Shown: positions 26,243 through 34,980, counted from the stretch's first letter. The stretch is 64,000 bases of DNA from DATARH01 sp036489765 (GCA_036489765.1 DASXFE010000052.1:1-64000), one strand, 5' to 3'. Notes: a model not told the origin generated them from the letters alone. Numbers and translations are program-made.

Positions 26243-27166
26243 TCAGGCGGCGCGCAGCGCGCTCAAACCCGCCGGCAGCGGGGTCGGCTCGTGCCCCCAC
26301 ATCGCCTTGCTCTTGGCCATCGACAAGGCCGAAAAACTCATCGGAAGCGCCCCTCTCGGCGGGCTGACGACGATCTCGACCGGACGCTCCGGAAAGACGT
26401 CCCGCACCGCCTCGGCTAAATGGAGGCCCGATGTCGCCTCGCCCGAACCGGCGTTGTACAACCCCGGATCGCCGCTCTCGACCGCCAGCAGGATCAGGCG
26501 GCTGATATCGTGGACCCAGACGAGGTCGGCCGATGGAATGCCCCCGTGCCTCACGTCGATGGGCTCGCCCGCCGACGCGGCGCGCATGAACAATCCGACC
26601 AGCGCACTCTCCGGCATCCCCGGCCCGTAACACGAGCCGACTCGGAACGTGATCGCCGCCAGCCCGGCGATCCGGCGCAAATGCTCGATGTACAACTCGC
26701 CAGCTAGCTTGCTCGCCAGATAATAGGTCGCCCGGTCAGCCGGATAGATCGGCGCATCCTCGCTGACCGGAGCCTCCGAATAGAGATACGCCTGAGCCGA
26801 CGAGCAGGCGACCAGCCGCTTGCCATGCTTTGCCGCGGCCAGTGCCACCCGCAACGCGCCGAGGGCGTTGACCGACATCAGCCGCTCGGCCTCGCTCGGA
26901 TCCGCATAATTCGGCGGAATGTAGGCCGCCAGGTGACAAACGGCGTCCACGCCGGCGACGGCGGTGTCCAGCACTTCGTCGCTGGCGATGCTGCCCGTCT
27001 CCAACCGCAGCCGCCCCGGCCCGTCCGGTGTCGCAATAGAATTTCGATGGGTCAGGGCCAGCACATCCCATCCGCGCGCGATCATCGCGGTGACGACATG
27101 CCGCCCGATTGCGCCCGAACCGCCGGTCACCAGCACCCGAGGGGAAGAGACCCCCGCCGCCATCAC
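26243..27166 (-). CDS. NAD-dependent epimerase/dehydratase (extended SDR)
   Basis: A 307-residue extended short-chain dehydrogenase with the nucleotide-binding motif GGSGAIG (about 16-22) and the catalytic pair in YYLASKLAGEL (Y-x3-K). SSAQAYLYSEAPVSEDA provides the active-site Ser/Thr region. Such enzymes epimerise or reduce nucleotide sugars. The ATG lies within the stop of the preceding ATP-grasp gene (ATGA), so the products are made together. A role in converting the Gmd product or another GDP- or UDP-sugar is likely, but the sugar is not identified. Confidence 0.88.
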   Translation of the reverse strand: MMAAGVSSPRVLVTGGSGAIGRHVVTAMIARGWDVLALTHRNSIATPDGPGRLRLETGSIASDEVLDTAVAGVDAVCHLAAYIPPNYADPSEAERLMSVNALGALRVALAAAKHGKRLVACSSAQAYLYSEAPVSEDAPIYPADRATYYLASKLAGELYIEHLRRIAGLAAITFRVGSCYGPGMPESALVGLFMRAASAGEPIDVRHGGIPSADLVWVHDISRLILLAVESGDPGLYNAGSGEATSGLHLAEAVRDVFPERPVEIVVSPPRGALPMSFSALSMAKSKAMWGHEPTPLPAGLSALRAA

Positions 27167-28155
27167 AGCCTCCGGCCGCCGCCGGCAAGAGTGTGGTCCC
27201 TCTCCAACCTCGCGATGTCGGCATTGTCGACCGTGAGCTCGTTCCAGTAACGCAGCACACTGATCTCGCGGATCGTGTATTGCGGCTCGACACCGTTCAG
27301 AAGGAACTCCGCGATCAGCTCTGGCTCATTGAACCCGGCAAGCGCCCGGCAATGCGTGGTCCCCGAGCAACGCGCGTTGAACTCGAAGATATACGCCTTC
27401 CCATCGCGCAACCGGAGCTGGAAGTTGCACGCTCCAAAGGGCTGCAGCACATCCGCCACCGATTTCACAAATGCGGCGAGCTGCTCGTCCTTGGTGACAA
27501 AGGCCTTGTAGGTGTCACCGTTGCGCAGCGTTCGGCGCATCGTGATGACACCGCCGCACGTCCCGCCGATATTTACGGTGCCGCACGTGTATTCGTCACC
27601 CTCGATCTGCTCCTGCACGACATAGTTGTCCGCCGGGAGCGTGGGGCGGAGCGCATCGACTTCGGCGGCGTTGCGGGCGACGTGTATCCCGCGTGAGCGC
27701 GCGCCGCCCTTGCGCGGCTTCAGTACGACCGGAAACGGCATATCGGGTTCGACCGGGTCGCTCAGCATCTGGGTCCTGGGCGCCGGGAAGCCGTGTTTGG
27801 CGAGGAATTGCGCCGTCCCCAGCTTGTCGTCGGAAAGGTCGACGACCTCCGGTGAACTGATGACCATGTGAATTCCATGTTCCCGGAATCGGTCGGCCGC
27901 GGCGGCCACTGCAGCCAGCTCCGGGTCGAGCCCGGGGAACACGATCGAGCAGCCTTCCGCACGGGCGATCTCGAGCAGGCAGTCGATGAACCGAGGGTCT
28001 TTGGGCGGAGGAACGATGTAGGCTTGATCAACGGCGTACAGGCCGGCCGCCAGCGCGAACTCGTCGACGCCGACGAGCCGGTAGCGCCCCTGCAGGCACT
28101 TAACGATGCTTTGGCCGACGCCGCCGCCGACCCCGGTGATCAGGATCGTGTTCAC
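27163..28155 (-). CDS. ATP-grasp family protein (carbamoyl-phosphate-synthase-like ligase)
   Basis: A 330-residue ligase starting at GTG 28155 with GGAG seven bases upstream; an upstream ATG at 28206 would give 347 aa but lacks a good ribosome site. The N-terminus has a Rossmann-like head NTILITGVGGGVGQSIVKC, then the ATP-grasp core: KPRKGGARSRGI, EQIEGDEYTCGTV and FEFNARCSGTTHCRAL, the last providing metal-binding Glu/Asn. This family couples ATP hydrolysis to amide or peptide-like bond formation. Lying between gmd and an epimerase, it may attach an amino acid or carboxylate to an amino sugar such as perosamine; that is inference only. Confidence 0.85.
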   Translation of the reverse strand: MNTILITGVGGGVGQSIVKCLQGRYRLVGVDEFALAAGLYAVDQAYIVPPPKDPRFIDCLLEIARAEGCSIVFPGLDPELAAVAAAADRFREHGIHMVISSPEVVDLSDDKLGTAQFLAKHGFPAPRTQMLSDPVEPDMPFPVVLKPRKGGARSRGIHVARNAAEVDALRPTLPADNYVVQEQIEGDEYTCGTVNIGGTCGGVITMRRTLRNGDTYKAFVTKDEQLAAFVKSVADVLQPFGACNFQLRLRDGKAYIFEFNARCSGTTHCRALAGFNEPELIAEFLLNGVEPQYTIREISVLRYWNELTVDNADIARLERDHTLAGGGRRL

Positions 28156-28235
28156 TGGTTCGCTCCACCGTAAAGACGACACACGGCCGTAAGGTTGATT
28201 CGACAAGGTGTCCGATGCTGAAATCGGCTCGACAT

Positions 28236-29294
28236 CTACCGGTGCTCGCCCGGTTGTCTATGACGCTTGATGTCGGCCTCGACCATTTCGTGCACCAGGT
28301 CCGGAAACTCCACACGATGCCGCCAGCCCAATTGTTGCCGCGCTTTTGATGGGTCACCGATCAGATAGTCGACCTCGGTCGGGCGGAAATAGCGCTCGTC
28401 GACAGCGACTAGAACGTCACCGGTTTGAGCGTCGACGCCCTGCTCGTCCAACCCCTTGCCGCGCCATTCGATTTTTCGCCCGATACAATTGAAAGCCAGT
28501 CCGACGAACTCGCGGACGGAGTGGGTTTCACCGGTCGCAAGAATAAAATCCTCGGGCTCGTCCTGCTGCAAAATCAGCCACATCCCCTCGACATAGTCAC
28601 GCGCGTGCCCCCAGTCCCGCGACGCGTCGAGATTGCCGAGGTACAGGGTCGCCGTACCGCCGCAGGCAACCTCTGCGACGGCGCGGGTGATCTTGCGGGT
28701 GACAAAGGTTTCGCCGCGCGTCGGTCCCTCATGATTAAACAGAATGCCATTCGACGCGAATAGCCCATAGGCCTCGCGGTAGTTGATGGTGATCCAATAC
28801 GAATAGAGTTTCGCCACCGCATAGGGGCTTCTTGGATAGAACGGCGTCGTCTCCCGCTGCGGGATTTCCTGCACCTTGCCGAAGAGCTCCGAAGTCGATG
28901 CCTGATAGAACCGGGTCGTTTTGGCAAGCCCCAGCGCGCGCACCGCCTCCAGCAGCCGCAAGGTACCCAGCGCGTCGGCGTTGGCCGTGTACTCCGGGGT
29001 CTCGAAACTGACCCCCACATGGCTCTGGGCGGCGAGGTTATAGACTTCGGTCGGCTGGATCACCTGGACCAATCGCAGCAGATTGCTCGCATCGGTCATG
29101 TCACCGTAATGCAAAAATAACGGAGAGCCCTTTTGATGAACATCATGGTAGAGATGATCGATTCTACCCGTGTTAAATGATGAAGAGCGTCTCCTGACGC
29201 CATGAACGATGTAGCCTTTGCGCAGTAATAGTTCAGCTAGATATGCACCGTCCTGCCCCGTCACCCCAGTAATCATTGCGATCTTTTGGGACAT
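28236..29294 (-). CDS. gmd: GDP-mannose 4,6-dehydratase
   Basis: A 352-residue enzyme producing GDP-4-keto-6-deoxy-D-mannose from GDP-mannose. It shows TGVTGQDGAYLAELL (NADP binding), VRRRSSSFNTGRIDH, the catalytic Y-x3-K in SPYAVAKLYSYW and the segment TDASNLLRL. Length and motifs match well-characterised Gmd proteins. It starts a minus-strand operon with ATP-grasp, epimerase and phosphoesterase genes and is divergent from the GDP-perosamine synthase, which uses the Gmd product. Together they give GDP-perosamine synthesis. Confidence 0.96.
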   Translation of the reverse strand: MSQKIAMITGVTGQDGAYLAELLLRKGYIVHGVRRRSSSFNTGRIDHLYHDVHQKGSPLFLHYGDMTDASNLLRLVQVIQPTEVYNLAAQSHVGVSFETPEYTANADALGTLRLLEAVRALGLAKTTRFYQASTSELFGKVQEIPQRETTPFYPRSPYAVAKLYSYWITINYREAYGLFASNGILFNHEGPTRGETFVTRKITRAVAEVACGGTATLYLGNLDASRDWGHARDYVEGMWLILQQDEPEDFILATGETHSVREFVGLAFNCIGRKIEWRGKGLDEQGVDAQTGDVLVAVDERYFRPTEVDYLIGDPSKARQQLGWRHRVEFPDLVHEMVEADIKRHRQPGEHR

Positions 29295-29321
29295 GCAATC
29301 CGATACCTCTCACTCTAGCCA

Positions 29322-29350
29322 TTGACTCGTGCGGTGAGGGCTACTAGTAG
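29322..29350 (+). promoter_or_regulatory. Candidate promoter in the gmd / perosamine synthase divergent region
   Basis: TTGACT, a 17-base spacer and TAGTAG read on the plus strand, in the 213-base gap. The start codon is about 158 bases further, implying a long leader. A short tandem repeat of CCCGGCTTGGT is also seen nearby (about 29418-29441). Confidence 0.4.
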
Positions 29351-29507
29351 CATGAGGGGATTACTACTTCCAGCCCGGAGTCCGACGCTGTTCCGGCGGC
29401 CATCCTACCTCTTCGGACCCCCGGCTTGGTCCCCGGCTTGGTATTGAGTTTCCGGGTACCAACGGGCGTGCGATAATCGGCTTTCAGCCTTGGTAAGAGG
29501 GGATTTG

Positions 29508-30641
29508 ATGGCTGCGGGGACGGATCGGACCGACGGATCACCGAATATTTCGATGGCACAGCCCGCATTGATCGGGAACGAGCGCGATTACGTCCTCAAA
29601 TGCCTTGATGACAACTGGATCTCCTCGGGCGGCCGCTTTGTCGGTGAATTCGAGAGAAACTTTGCCGGATTCTGCAACGCCAAGCACGGTGTCGCGACGT
29701 CGAACGGCACCACGGCGCTTCACCTGGCCCTGGTCGCGCTGGGGGTTGCGCCCGGCGACGAGGTGATCGTTCCCACGTTGACTTACATCGCCACGGCCAA
29801 CTCCATCCGTTATTGCGGCGCGACGCCGGTCATGGTGGACAGCGAGACGGAGACGCTGAACATCGATCCAAGCCGGATCGAAGAGCGCATCACGCCTCGT
29901 ACGCGGGGGATCATCGCGGTCCATCTCTATGGGTTCCCGGCCGACATGGACCCGGTGATGGAGATTGCACGGCGGCACAAGCTGTTTGTGATCGAGGATG
30001 CCGCGGAAGCGCACGGCGCCGAATATCGCGGCCGGCGCGTGGGCGGTCTCGGCAATTGCGCGACGTTCAGCTTTTTCGGGAACAAGATCATCACCACCGG
30101 CGAAGGCGGTATGGTCACCACCAACGACAGCGCGCTCGACGGAAAGTTGCGGATGTACTGCAACCAGGGCAACGATCCGGGCAGGCGCTATTGGCATCCG
30201 GTGATCGGCTACAACTACCGGATGACGAACATCACGGCCTCGATCGGCGTCGCGCAGGTCGAAGTGCTGGACGACCTGCTGGCTCAGCGCCGGCAATTGG
30301 CCGCTCTCTACGAGGAGCGGCTGGAGCGCCTGCGCGACCGGATCGAGGTTCTCGACCTGCCCAGTTGGGGCGAAGGCGTGTTCTGGATGCAGAACGTGTT
30401 TCTTCGCGAAGGCGGGGGCGAGAAGCGCGACGCCGTCATTGGCCGGATGGCGGAGGCTGGCATCGAGACCCGTCCCGTATTTCATCCGATGCACACGATG
30501 CCGCCCTATTTCGAATCGTCGCACCGCTTTCCCGTTGCGACAGCGTACGGCGCGCGCGGCATCAGTCTGCCGACTCACGTGTTTCTCAAAGAGGCCGACC
30601 TTGATCGGATCATCGACGCGCTTGATGCGTCGATCGCCTAG
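29508..30641 (+). CDS. DegT/DnrJ/EryC1/StrS aminotransferase, probable GDP-perosamine synthase
   Basis: A 377-residue PLP-dependent sugar aminotransferase. The opening pattern ALIGNERDYVLKCL followed by WISSGGRFVGEFE is characteristic of GDP-perosamine synthases, and the PLP lysine is K193 in SFFGNKIITTGEGGM. It converts GDP-4-keto-6-deoxymannose (the Gmd product) and glutamate to GDP-perosamine. ATG 29508 is favoured by GAGGGG six bases upstream. Its divergent arrangement with gmd supports the pathway. The exact 4-amino sugar is inferred from family resemblance and context. Confidence 0.9.
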   Translation: MAAGTDRTDGSPNISMAQPALIGNERDYVLKCLDDNWISSGGRFVGEFERNFAGFCNAKHGVATSNGTTALHLALVALGVAPGDEVIVPTLTYIATANSIRYCGATPVMVDSETETLNIDPSRIEERITPRTRGIIAVHLYGFPADMDPVMEIARRHKLFVIEDAAEAHGAEYRGRRVGGLGNCATFSFFGNKIITTGEGGMVTTNDSALDGKLRMYCNQGNDPGRRYWHPVIGYNYRMTNITASIGVAQVEVLDDLLAQRRQLAALYEERLERLRDRIEVLDLPSWGEGVFWMQNVFLREGGGEKRDAVIGRMAEAGIETRPVFHPMHTMPPYFESSHRFPVATAYGARGISLPTHVFLKEADLDRIIDALDASIA

Positions 30642-30715
30642 AGCGGGGAATTGGCACCGGAACGAGCATTTTCGAGGCGCATGTTGTCTGAAGTGCCCCT
30701 GATTGGCCGATATCC

Positions 30716-31930
30716 ATGATCCGGCAAGCAGTCATCCTGTGCGGCGGGACGGGCAGCCGGCTCGGGTCTCTTACCGCGGCCTTCCCAAAACCCTTGCTGC
30801 CGATCGGAGAGGTGCCGTTTCTCGACCTGTTGCTGTTCGAGGTCGCCCGCCACGGCATCAAGCGCATTCTGCTGCTGGCCGGTTTCGCCGGCGACCATGT
30901 TCGCGCCTACGCGGCGGCGACGCCGTTGCGGTCGCGCTTCGGCATCGAGATCGAAGTTGCCGTCGAAACCGGGCCGGCGGGCACCGGCGGCGCCCTGCAC
31001 CGCGTCGGTGATCGGCTCGACCCCGAGTTCTTTCTGCTCAACGGCGATTCCCTGTTCGACATCAACCTGGTCGATCTCGGCACGAGCCTGTTGCGCGACG
31101 AGACCCTGTCCGGAGCGGTCGCGTTGTGCCGGCTTCCCGATGCCGGGCGATACGGCGTCGTCGAACTGCGTGGAGGGCGGATCGCCAGGTTCGCGGAGCG
31201 GCCCGAGCGGTCCGGCCCGGGCCTCGTGAGCGGCGGGGTCTATGCCCTCCGCCGCAGCGTTCTCGACGCGACGAAAGCGACCTGCTCGCTCGAGCGCGAC
31301 GTGTTGCCGAGCCTTGCCCAGCGGGGGGTGCTGGCCGGCCGCGTCTGGTCCGGCTATTTCATCGATATCGGCGTGCCCGACGAGTTGGCGCGGGGACAGG
31401 CGGAGCTTCCGCAGTGGGGACGGCGGCCGGCTGCCTTTCTCGATTGCGGCGGGCTTCTTCCTCCGCGCGACGGGGATGTCGGACCGCTCGAGCATCTGCG
31501 CTGGATCGGCGATGCGAAGGATGCCGTCAAGTCGCTGAACGACGCCGGCTTTTTCGTCTTTGTCACGACCAACGAGCCAGGCGTCGCCCACGGGCTCTAT
31601 TCCGAGGACGACGTGCGCGCCGCCCATTCCCGCATGGCCGCCGAACTGGCGGGGGTGGGCGCGCATATCGATGATTTCCGTTATTGCCCCTACCATCCCG
31701 AGGCGAGGGAGCCGGCGTACCGTCGGCCCAGCGACTGGCGAAAGCCGGCGCCCGGCATGATCCTCGATCTTCTGCACCACTGGCCGGTCGATCGCGAGGC
31801 CAGCTTTCTGATCGGCGCCGAGGATTGCGATCTCGCGGCGGCGGCGGCGGTCGGAATCCCCGGCAGGCTGTTCAGCGGCGGCAATCCGGCCGAATTCGGC
31901 GCTGCGCTGACGCTTTTGGCTTCCCGATAA
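30716..31930 (+). CDS. HddC-type nucleotidyltransferase fused to a degenerate HAD (GmhB/HisB-N-like) domain
   Basis: A 404-residue fusion. Residues 3-230 form a sugar-nucleotide pyrophosphorylase with CGGTGSRLGSLTAAFPKPLLP and LNGDSLFDIN, close to HddC (D-glycero-alpha-D-manno-heptose 1-phosphate guanylyltransferase). Residues 238-400 resemble heptose bisphosphate phosphatase, but the active site is eroded: DCGG (D243, G245) instead of D-x-D-G, G-A-E-D-C-D instead of a GD motif, and the zinc ligands are mostly lost (C324 kept, then Y326, S339, W341). RKPAPGM and TTNEPG remain. The phosphatase half is probably inactive. Convergent with hddA. Confidence 0.82.
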   Translation: MIRQAVILCGGTGSRLGSLTAAFPKPLLPIGEVPFLDLLLFEVARHGIKRILLLAGFAGDHVRAYAAATPLRSRFGIEIEVAVETGPAGTGGALHRVGDRLDPEFFLLNGDSLFDINLVDLGTSLLRDETLSGAVALCRLPDAGRYGVVELRGGRIARFAERPERSGPGLVSGGVYALRRSVLDATKATCSLERDVLPSLAQRGVLAGRVWSGYFIDIGVPDELARGQAELPQWGRRPAAFLDCGGLLPPRDGDVGPLEHLRWIGDAKDAVKSLNDAGFFVFVTTNEPGVAHGLYSEDDVRAAHSRMAAELAGVGAHIDDFRYCPYHPEAREPAYRRPSDWRKPAPGMILDLLHHWPVDREASFLIGAEDCDLAAAAAVGIPGRLFSGGNPAEFGAALTLLASR

Positions 31931-31975
31931 CCCTAATGCTCTAGCTCCGGCCGGGCCGAAGACGCGAGGGACAGA

Positions 31976-33055
31976 TTATTCCCCCTCCTCGACCATGGCC
32001 CGATGCCGAGAGCGATAGTTCCGGATTTGCCAGGCCTCGCATCCGCGATCGGTGAGTTTGACCGGACCGGCCTGCCCGCCTGCCGCGGCGAGCGCACTGA
32101 TCAATCCCAGCCGTTCCTCGGGCGGAACGATGAAAAACACAAAACCGCCGCCGCCCGCTCCCGACACCTTCCCGGCCATGGCGCCGTTCGACAAGGCCAC
32201 CTCGAAGAGCTGCTCGACCCGGTCGTTCGAGATTCCCGCCGCGGTCAGCTTTTTGGAGGACCAGGATTCGCCAAGAACCGCCGCCATCTTGCCGATGTCG
32301 CCCATGAGCAGCGAATTCTTCATCTCGACGGCACCGGCTTTCAGCCGGTCCATCGCCGAGATCGTGCGCTCGTCATGTTGCGTCACGCCCGCGGTTTGCC
32401 GGGCGATGATCGTAGCCGCGTCGCGCGCGCTGTCGGCAAAGCAGACCACCAAGGACGATTCGAACTCGTTTCTTATCGCGTCGGAAACCCTCAGCGGATT
32501 GACGATCACCCGGTCGCGCGGCAGAAACTCGATAAAATTCACCCCGCCGAACGCGGCCGAATACTGGTCCTGGCGCCCGCCCGGAAGGGCAAGCTCCAGG
32601 CGCTCGATCTCGAACGCAAGGCGCGCGATCTCGTATTGACCGAGCGGGATCCGCAAAAACATGCGAAACGCGTCGACGAGCGCCACAATCAGCGCCGAAG
32701 ACGAACCGAGCCCCGAATTTGCCGGCACATCGACGGTCGTGGTAATCGTCAGCGGGATCGCTTCTCCCCGGTTGAATTCCCGGATCATCCGCTCATAAAC
32801 GCCCCGATGCAGCAGCAGCATGGCTTCGGGCACCTCCGGCGCGCAGCGCAGCGTTTCCTCGCGATCGAGGTCGTGTGCCCGGAACACCAGACGGTCGTCG
32901 TCACGCACGCTGATAAACGCATACGCGAACCGGTCGATCGTGGCGTTGAGGACAGCGCCGCCGAAGGTATCGCAATAAGGCGACAGGTCGGTGCCGCCGC
33001 CGGCGAGACCAAGCCGGAGCGGGGCACGGGCGCGTGTCAGAATTTCCAGATCCAC
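31976..33055 (-). CDS. hddA: GHMP kinase, D-glycero-alpha-D-manno-heptose 7-phosphate kinase-like
   Basis: A 359-residue GHMP-superfamily kinase starting at GTG. The ATP motif is VPANSGLGSSSALIVAL, the N-terminus RARAPLRLGLAGGGTDLSPY is highly characteristic of HddA-type kinases, and the C-terminal glycine loop KVSGAGGGGFVFF is present. HddA phosphorylates heptose 7-phosphate at C1. Beside the HddC-like fusion and perosamine genes it points to GDP-manno-heptose as a second glycan building block. The GmhA isomerase is not in the window. Assignment by motif pattern; related kinases act on other sugars. Confidence 0.85.
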   Translation of the reverse strand: MDLEILTRARAPLRLGLAGGGTDLSPYCDTFGGAVLNATIDRFAYAFISVRDDDRLVFRAHDLDREETLRCAPEVPEAMLLLHRGVYERMIREFNRGEAIPLTITTTVDVPANSGLGSSSALIVALVDAFRMFLRIPLGQYEIARLAFEIERLELALPGGRQDQYSAAFGGVNFIEFLPRDRVIVNPLRVSDAIRNEFESSLVVCFADSARDAATIIARQTAGVTQHDERTISAMDRLKAGAVEMKNSLLMGDIGKMAAVLGESWSSKKLTAAGISNDRVEQLFEVALSNGAMAGKVSGAGGGGFVFFIVPPEERLGLISALAAAGGQAGPVKLTDRGCEAWQIRNYRSRHRAMVEEGE

Positions 33056-33193
33056 TGGCGATCCACATGTTGTGGCGACGGCAAGGCAGCGCCAAAGCTG
33101 CTACGCATCGTGAACGCGGGGCCCCGCACGGCCTCCGGCATCTTCATGCACCGGGGTAACGAAGCAACGGTCAGAGCCCATCGGGTGAAACCG

Positions 33194-33279
33194 TGGTGCG
33201 GGTGAAGGGACTTGAACCCCCACTCCCTTGCGAGAAGCAGATTTTGAGTCTGCCGCGTCTACCATTCCGCCACACCCGC
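33194..33279 (-). tRNA. tRNA-Leu(CAA)
   Basis: On the minus strand the 86-base sequence folds into a class II tRNA. The acceptor stem pairs GCGGGTG with CACCCGC, the CCA tail is encoded (33194-33196), the anticodon loop is CTCAAAA with anticodon CAA, the T loop is GTTCAAG, and the variable arm is long as expected for leucine. It has its own promoter immediately upstream. It marks the right edge of the polysaccharide locus. Confidence 0.96.
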
Positions 33280-33290
33280 ACGCGGGCGGG

Positions 33291-33318
33291 ACTATAGCGG
33301 GACGATCGGGATCGGCAA
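33291..33318 (-). promoter_or_regulatory. Promoter of tRNA-Leu
   Basis: Read on the minus strand, TTGCCG and TATAGT are separated by 16 bases, and the -10 element ends 12 bases before the mature tRNA 5' end. Position and sequence are typical for stable RNA promoters. Confidence 0.65.
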
Positions 33319-33336
33319 CCCTGCCGCGCCCGCAAC

Positions 33337-34668
33337 TTAGCTCGCGAGCGGGTGGGGCCTGGGGTTGGAGCCGTCGGCGAAGCGGGAGAGGCGGAATGGG
33401 GTGGGGTCGACGATCGTCGGGGCGCCCGTCACCATGTCCGCGACGAGCTTGCCGGCGCCGGGCCCGATGCCGAAGCCGTGGCCGGAAAAGCCGGTCGCGA
33501 TAAACATCCCCGGCACCGTGTCGACCGCCGAGATCACCGGCACCGCGTCGGGCATCACATCGATCATGCCGCCCCATTTCTGCTCGACCTTGATGCCCCG
33601 AAAGGCCGGAAACGCCTCGGAGAGGCTGCCGATCGCGCGGTCGAGCACATAGGGGTCCGGCTCGGGATCGAGCACACGGACGGCCTCGAACGGGGTCGGC
33701 GCATCGAGATCCCAGCGTCGCGGCATGCGCCATTCCTCGAGAAAGCGATGGCCGAGGCGAAAGCGCAGCTTCTGCCAGTGCAGCTTTGTCGCCGGCAGGT
33801 AATCGCGAAAGAGGCGCAGGCTGTCGGGCACCAGGTCGATGGTGCGCACGCCAAGCGTCGCGACGGTGTAGCCGCCGTCCATCCGTTTGCGATAGCCGAA
33901 GAGCCCGCCCGAGCCGGAAATCTCGGGGCCGCCGTCGAGCCGCGCGGTGCGCAGCACCGAGCCCAGCACCTTGAGCTGCGGCAGCTCGACGCCGAGGTTG
34001 CCGCAGAAGAGCCGCGACCATGCCCCGCCCGCGACGACGACCGACTGGCACGCGATCCGCCCCTTTTCGGTGACCACCCCGGCGACCCGCCCGGCCGCGC
34101 GGTCGATGCCGCGTGCGGCGCAATGGGTGAAGAGCTTGACGCCCTTTTTCCGCGCCGCGCGGGCGATCGCCGGGGCAGCGAGCTGCGGCTCGGCCTTGCC
34201 GTCGCTCGCGGTGTAGAGCGCGCCGGCCCATTTCTTCTCGGATTGCGGCAGGTACCCCGCGACCTCCGCGCCGTCGATGAGGCGCGTGTCGAGCTGGTAT
34301 TCGCGGGCGATATCGAGCCAGCCGCCGAGCCGCTCGATCGCCGCCTGGTCCTGGGCCAGATACATGATCCCGCAGGTGCGGAACCCGGTCTCGGCCTCGA
34401 CCGTCTCGTTCATCTCGCCCCAGAGCCGTAGCGCCTCGATGACGAGCGGCACCTCGCGCGGATCGCGCACCATCTTTCGGCACCAGCCCCAGTTGCGGCT
34501 CGACTGCTCGCCGGCGACCTCGCCCTTTTCGCACAGCACGACATCGACCCCTTGCTGCGCCAGGTACAGCGCCGCGGTCGTGCCGATAATGCCGCCGCCA
34601 ACGATCACGACATCAGTCTTTGCCGGCAGCGTTTCGTCCGACGGCACCGGTTCGATGCGCGGGCCCAT
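33337..34668 (-). CDS. FAD-dependent oxidoreductase, DAO family
   Basis: A 443-residue flavoenzyme with the dinucleotide-binding motif DVVIVGGGIIGTTAALYLA near residue 19, then RNWGWCRKM, and a C-terminal ATGFSGHGFGIGPGAGKL that contacts the flavin. This is the D-amino-acid oxidase/glycine oxidase-like fold, oxidising amines or amino acids, with no signal peptide. GGGAGAG lies eight bases before the ATG. It follows the tRNA promoter region and precedes a small DUF4166-like gene only 15 bases away on the same strand. The substrate is unknown. Confidence 0.88.
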   Translation of the reverse strand: MGPRIEPVPSDETLPAKTDVVIVGGGIIGTTAALYLAQQGVDVVLCEKGEVAGEQSSRNWGWCRKMVRDPREVPLVIEALRLWGEMNETVEAETGFRTCGIMYLAQDQAAIERLGGWLDIAREYQLDTRLIDGAEVAGYLPQSEKKWAGALYTASDGKAEPQLAAPAIARAARKKGVKLFTHCAARGIDRAAGRVAGVVTEKGRIACQSVVVAGGAWSRLFCGNLGVELPQLKVLGSVLRTARLDGGPEISGSGGLFGYRKRMDGGYTVATLGVRTIDLVPDSLRLFRDYLPATKLHWQKLRFRLGHRFLEEWRMPRRWDLDAPTPFEAVRVLDPEPDPYVLDRAIGSLSEAFPAFRGIKVEQKWGGMIDVMPDAVPVISAVDTVPGMFIATGFSGHGFGIGPGAGKLVADMVTGAPTIVDPTPFRLSRFADGSNPRPHPLAS

Positions 34669-34683
34669 AGGTGCTCTCTCCCC

Positions 34684-34980
34684 TCAGTCGCGCGGCAACA
34701 GCCAGCCGCGATAATGGACGACCGGGCCGACCAACGGAAACCCCACGTCTATATCGAAGACGAAGCGGTCGCCATCGCCGCTCTCGAAGCAGACCGCGCG
34801 CGGCATCGTCCATCGCGGCAGCGGCAGGAACAGCAGGCGCGAGGCGACGATCACGTTGAGCGCGGCCGTGCGAACCGGTCCAGCGACGAGGACGCGGCCA
34901 AACGCCCCGGTTCCGCCGCCGTCGAACAGGATCAACCGGTCGGGCACATCGTCGATCGGCGCCGGCAGCCAGGATTTCAT
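34684..34980 (-). CDS. Small DUF4166-like protein
   Basis: A 98-residue protein whose end (FVFDIDVGFPLVGPVVHYRGW) resembles the C-terminal part of DUF4166 domains, which are usually about 180 residues and often fused to saccharopine-dehydrogenase-like proteins. The N-terminal half is shorter than in the family, so the gene may be a truncated or compact version. ATG 34980 is used; the frame extends upstream but across a palindromic repeat. It lies 15 bases upstream of the FAD-oxidoreductase gene in the same direction. No function is known. Confidence 0.5.
   Translation of the reverse strand: MKSWLPAPIDDVPDRLILFDGGGTGAFGRVLVAGPVRTAALNVIVASRLLFLPLPRWTMPRAVCFESGDGDRFVFDIDVGFPLVGPVVHYRGWLLPRD

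Noticed and set aside
31976..33205. 400-codon plus-strand frame over hddA
   Set aside because: Antisense shadow; hddA has clear GHMP motifs on the minus strand.
33101..34534. Alternative 477-codon minus-strand frame over the FAD oxidoreductase
   Set aside because: Arg-rich shadow that also crosses the tRNA gene; the FAD-binding motif lies in the other frame.
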